Assembly: GCA_900541245.1 (NCBI GenBank)
Contig: UQIS01000038.1
Span: 1-25,195, forward strand
Reading direction: 5' to 3'
DNA: 25,195 nucleotides
Source: an uncultured Collinsella sp.
GTDB lineage: Bacteria > Actinomycetota > Coriobacteriia > Coriobacteriales > Coriobacteriaceae
A model generated the notes under the pieces. The model ran no database searches and was not told the DNA's origin. It worked only from the letters and a program-made list of their open reading frames with translations. Shown here piece by piece: positions 24,237 to 25,195 of this stretch; position 1 is the first letter of the stretch; the number at the start of each line of letters is the position of its first letter. Position numbers and translations under genes: made by a program.

Positions 24237-25104
24237 CTTGGCCTCCTTGATCAAACTGAATCATTTCGCCAAGAATACGAGAGAGCTCTTCCTCGTCTTT
24301 AAACTCAATCTCAATCTTATTCTTTCCACGCGAGCTCTTCACACGCACGTTGGTATTAAAAACCTGACGAAGTACACGGGCAGCCTTTTTAAAAGACTGA
24401 GGCGTTGCAGGTCTCGGCGTCTTAGGTGTCTCTCCGGCAGAAAACAACGGAGCAAGATTTTCTGTCGCCCTTACGGAAAGGCCATCTGCAACGACCTTCT
24501 CTGCAAGTCGAATTCGAGCATCCTCATAGGGAACTGCAAGAATCGCACGTGCATGACCAGCAGTAAGTTTGCCCTCAAAAATCATCTGTTGAACTACTTC
24601 GGGGAGATCGAGAAGACGCAGCGAGTTTGTAATTGCAGAGCGTGACTTGCTTACTGCCTTCGACAATGCCTCCTGGGTCATCCCGCTGGCATCAATGAGT
24701 TGGCGATAGCCCTTAGCCTCTTCGACGGGATTCAGATCAGAACGCTGAAGGTTTTCGATAAGAGCAAGAGCCAGCATCTCTTCATCATTTACCTCTTTAA
24801 TGATGACTGGCAATTCTTCAAGGCCAGCAAGCTTTGACGCCTGGTAACGACGCTCACCAGCGATGATCTCATAGCCATTTCCATGCTTGCGAACCAAAAG
24901 CGGCTGCAAAACGCCATGTTCTTGGATTGACTCGCTCAACTCGCGAAGTTCAGTTTCGTTAAAGTGAATTCGCGGCTGATTAGGGTTGGGAACGATATCC
25001 TCAATAGGTAGTTTTGTTTCAGATGCGGCATTTGAAGCCGATGCAGCCGAACCGCCGGTCTCATACTCGGCCTCTGAGACCAAAGCATTGAGTCCACGTC
25101 CCAA
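24226..25104 (-). CDS. parB: Chromosome partitioning protein ParB (5' end unresolved)
   Basis: ParB binds parS, spreads by CTP-gated sliding and works with ParA and SMC in chromosome segregation. The 292-residue frame has GRGLNALVSE at the start, the ParB/Spo0J core with NPNQPRIHF, GVLQPLLVRK and AGERRYQASKLAG (the CTP-binding box), then ALIENLQRSDLNPVEEAKGY and a helix-turn-helix TQEALSKAVSKSRSAITNSLRLL, and a C-terminal dimer segment. The indicated TTG start has no good binding site. The residues KKRGG, typical of ParB N-termini before LGRGL, are encoded in frame just upstream without a start codon. A frame error or an atypical start is likely. ParA is not in the window. Compared with the left part, the gene is AT-richer. 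Confidence 0.9.
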   Translation of the reverse strand: MGRGLNALVSEAEYETGGSAASASNAASETKLPIEDIVPNPNQPRIHFNETELRELSESIQEHGVLQPLLVRKHGNGYEIIAGERRYQASKLAGLEELPVIIKEVNDEEMLALALIENLQRSDLNPVEEAKGYRQLIDASGMTQEALSKAVSKSRSAITNSLRLLDLPEVVQQMIFEGKLTAGHARAILAVPYEDARIRLAEKVVADGLSVRATENLAPLFSAGETPKTPRPATPQSFKKAARVLRQVFNTNVRVKSSRGKNKIEIEFKDEEELSRILGEMIQFDQGGQDEE

Positions 25105-25166
25105 TCCGCCACGTTTCTTTACGCTAGGCGCGCGTGGTCACCTCTTTTTTTAGGATCATAAATGAA

Positions 25167-25192
25167 TATGCACCCAAATTTTGAGGTGCATA
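25167..25192. other. Inverted repeat upstream of parB
   Basis: TATGCACC and GGTGCATA (eight bases each) flank a ten-base AT-rich centre. It lies about 25 bases before the anti-SD-like AAAGAGGTGA of the parB leader. It could be the end of an upstream gene's terminator or an operator for parB. Confidence 0.4.
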
Positions 25193-25195
25193 GGT

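Noticed and set aside
25142..25195. Start of a parA gene at the right edge
   Set aside because: The remaining bases form an inverted repeat and a leader; no ParA coding residues are recognisable.

Overview
The window looks like a chromosomal segment of a high-GC Gram-positive gut actinobacterium of the class Coriobacteriia, most likely Collinsella or a close relative. This is an inference from codon use, the tandem WYL regulators, the LPxTG thioester adhesin and the overall gene set; no database search was possible. Most genes lie on the minus strand in short, tightly packed operons. Where an upstream in-frame start had no ribosome binding site, the start was moved to the codon that has one.

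Left part (1-9016). A partial unrecognised reading frame sits at the edge. It is followed by a repeat region built from pieces of the 3' end of the adjacent tRNA-Lys(TTT). Then, all on the minus strand, come an M29 aminopeptidase, a two-helix membrane protein joined without a gap to purC, an OmpR-type response regulator with its sensor kinase, a TSCPD-domain protein overlapping a Tat-exported lipoprotein, and purB. PurC and PurB both act in de novo purine synthesis, and PurB uses the product of PurC.

Middle part (9017-16868). tRNA-Gly(CCC) is followed downstream by two further copies of its own 3' end, separated by short TTC-loop hairpins. This repeats the architecture seen at tRNA-Lys. Next, on the plus strand, is a large surface adhesin with signal peptide, thioester domain, about six SpaA/Cna-B-like domains, an LPATG anchor, a membrane helix and a basic tail. 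Converging on it is a two-gene unit: an M28-like membrane protein and a small single-helix membrane protein. The M28 fold is interrupted by an acidic low-complexity insert of roughly 650 residues, and several expected metal-site residues are changed.

Right part (16869-25195). A tandem pair of overlapping WYL regulators (PafB/PafC-like layout) converges on a DnaQ-like exonuclease/DinG helicase fusion that carries a plausible Fe-S cysteine set. That gene overlaps ddl (D-Ala-D-Ala ligase). rlmN diverges from ddl. Between rlmN and the parB operon lies a parS-like palindrome. parB overlaps a small membrane protein gene. The 5' end of parB is odd: its conserved N-terminal residues lie upstream of any usable in-frame start codon.

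The best candidates for something undescribed are the tRNA-tail/hairpin repeats beside both tRNA genes and the degenerate, insert-bearing M28 membrane protein with its small partner.
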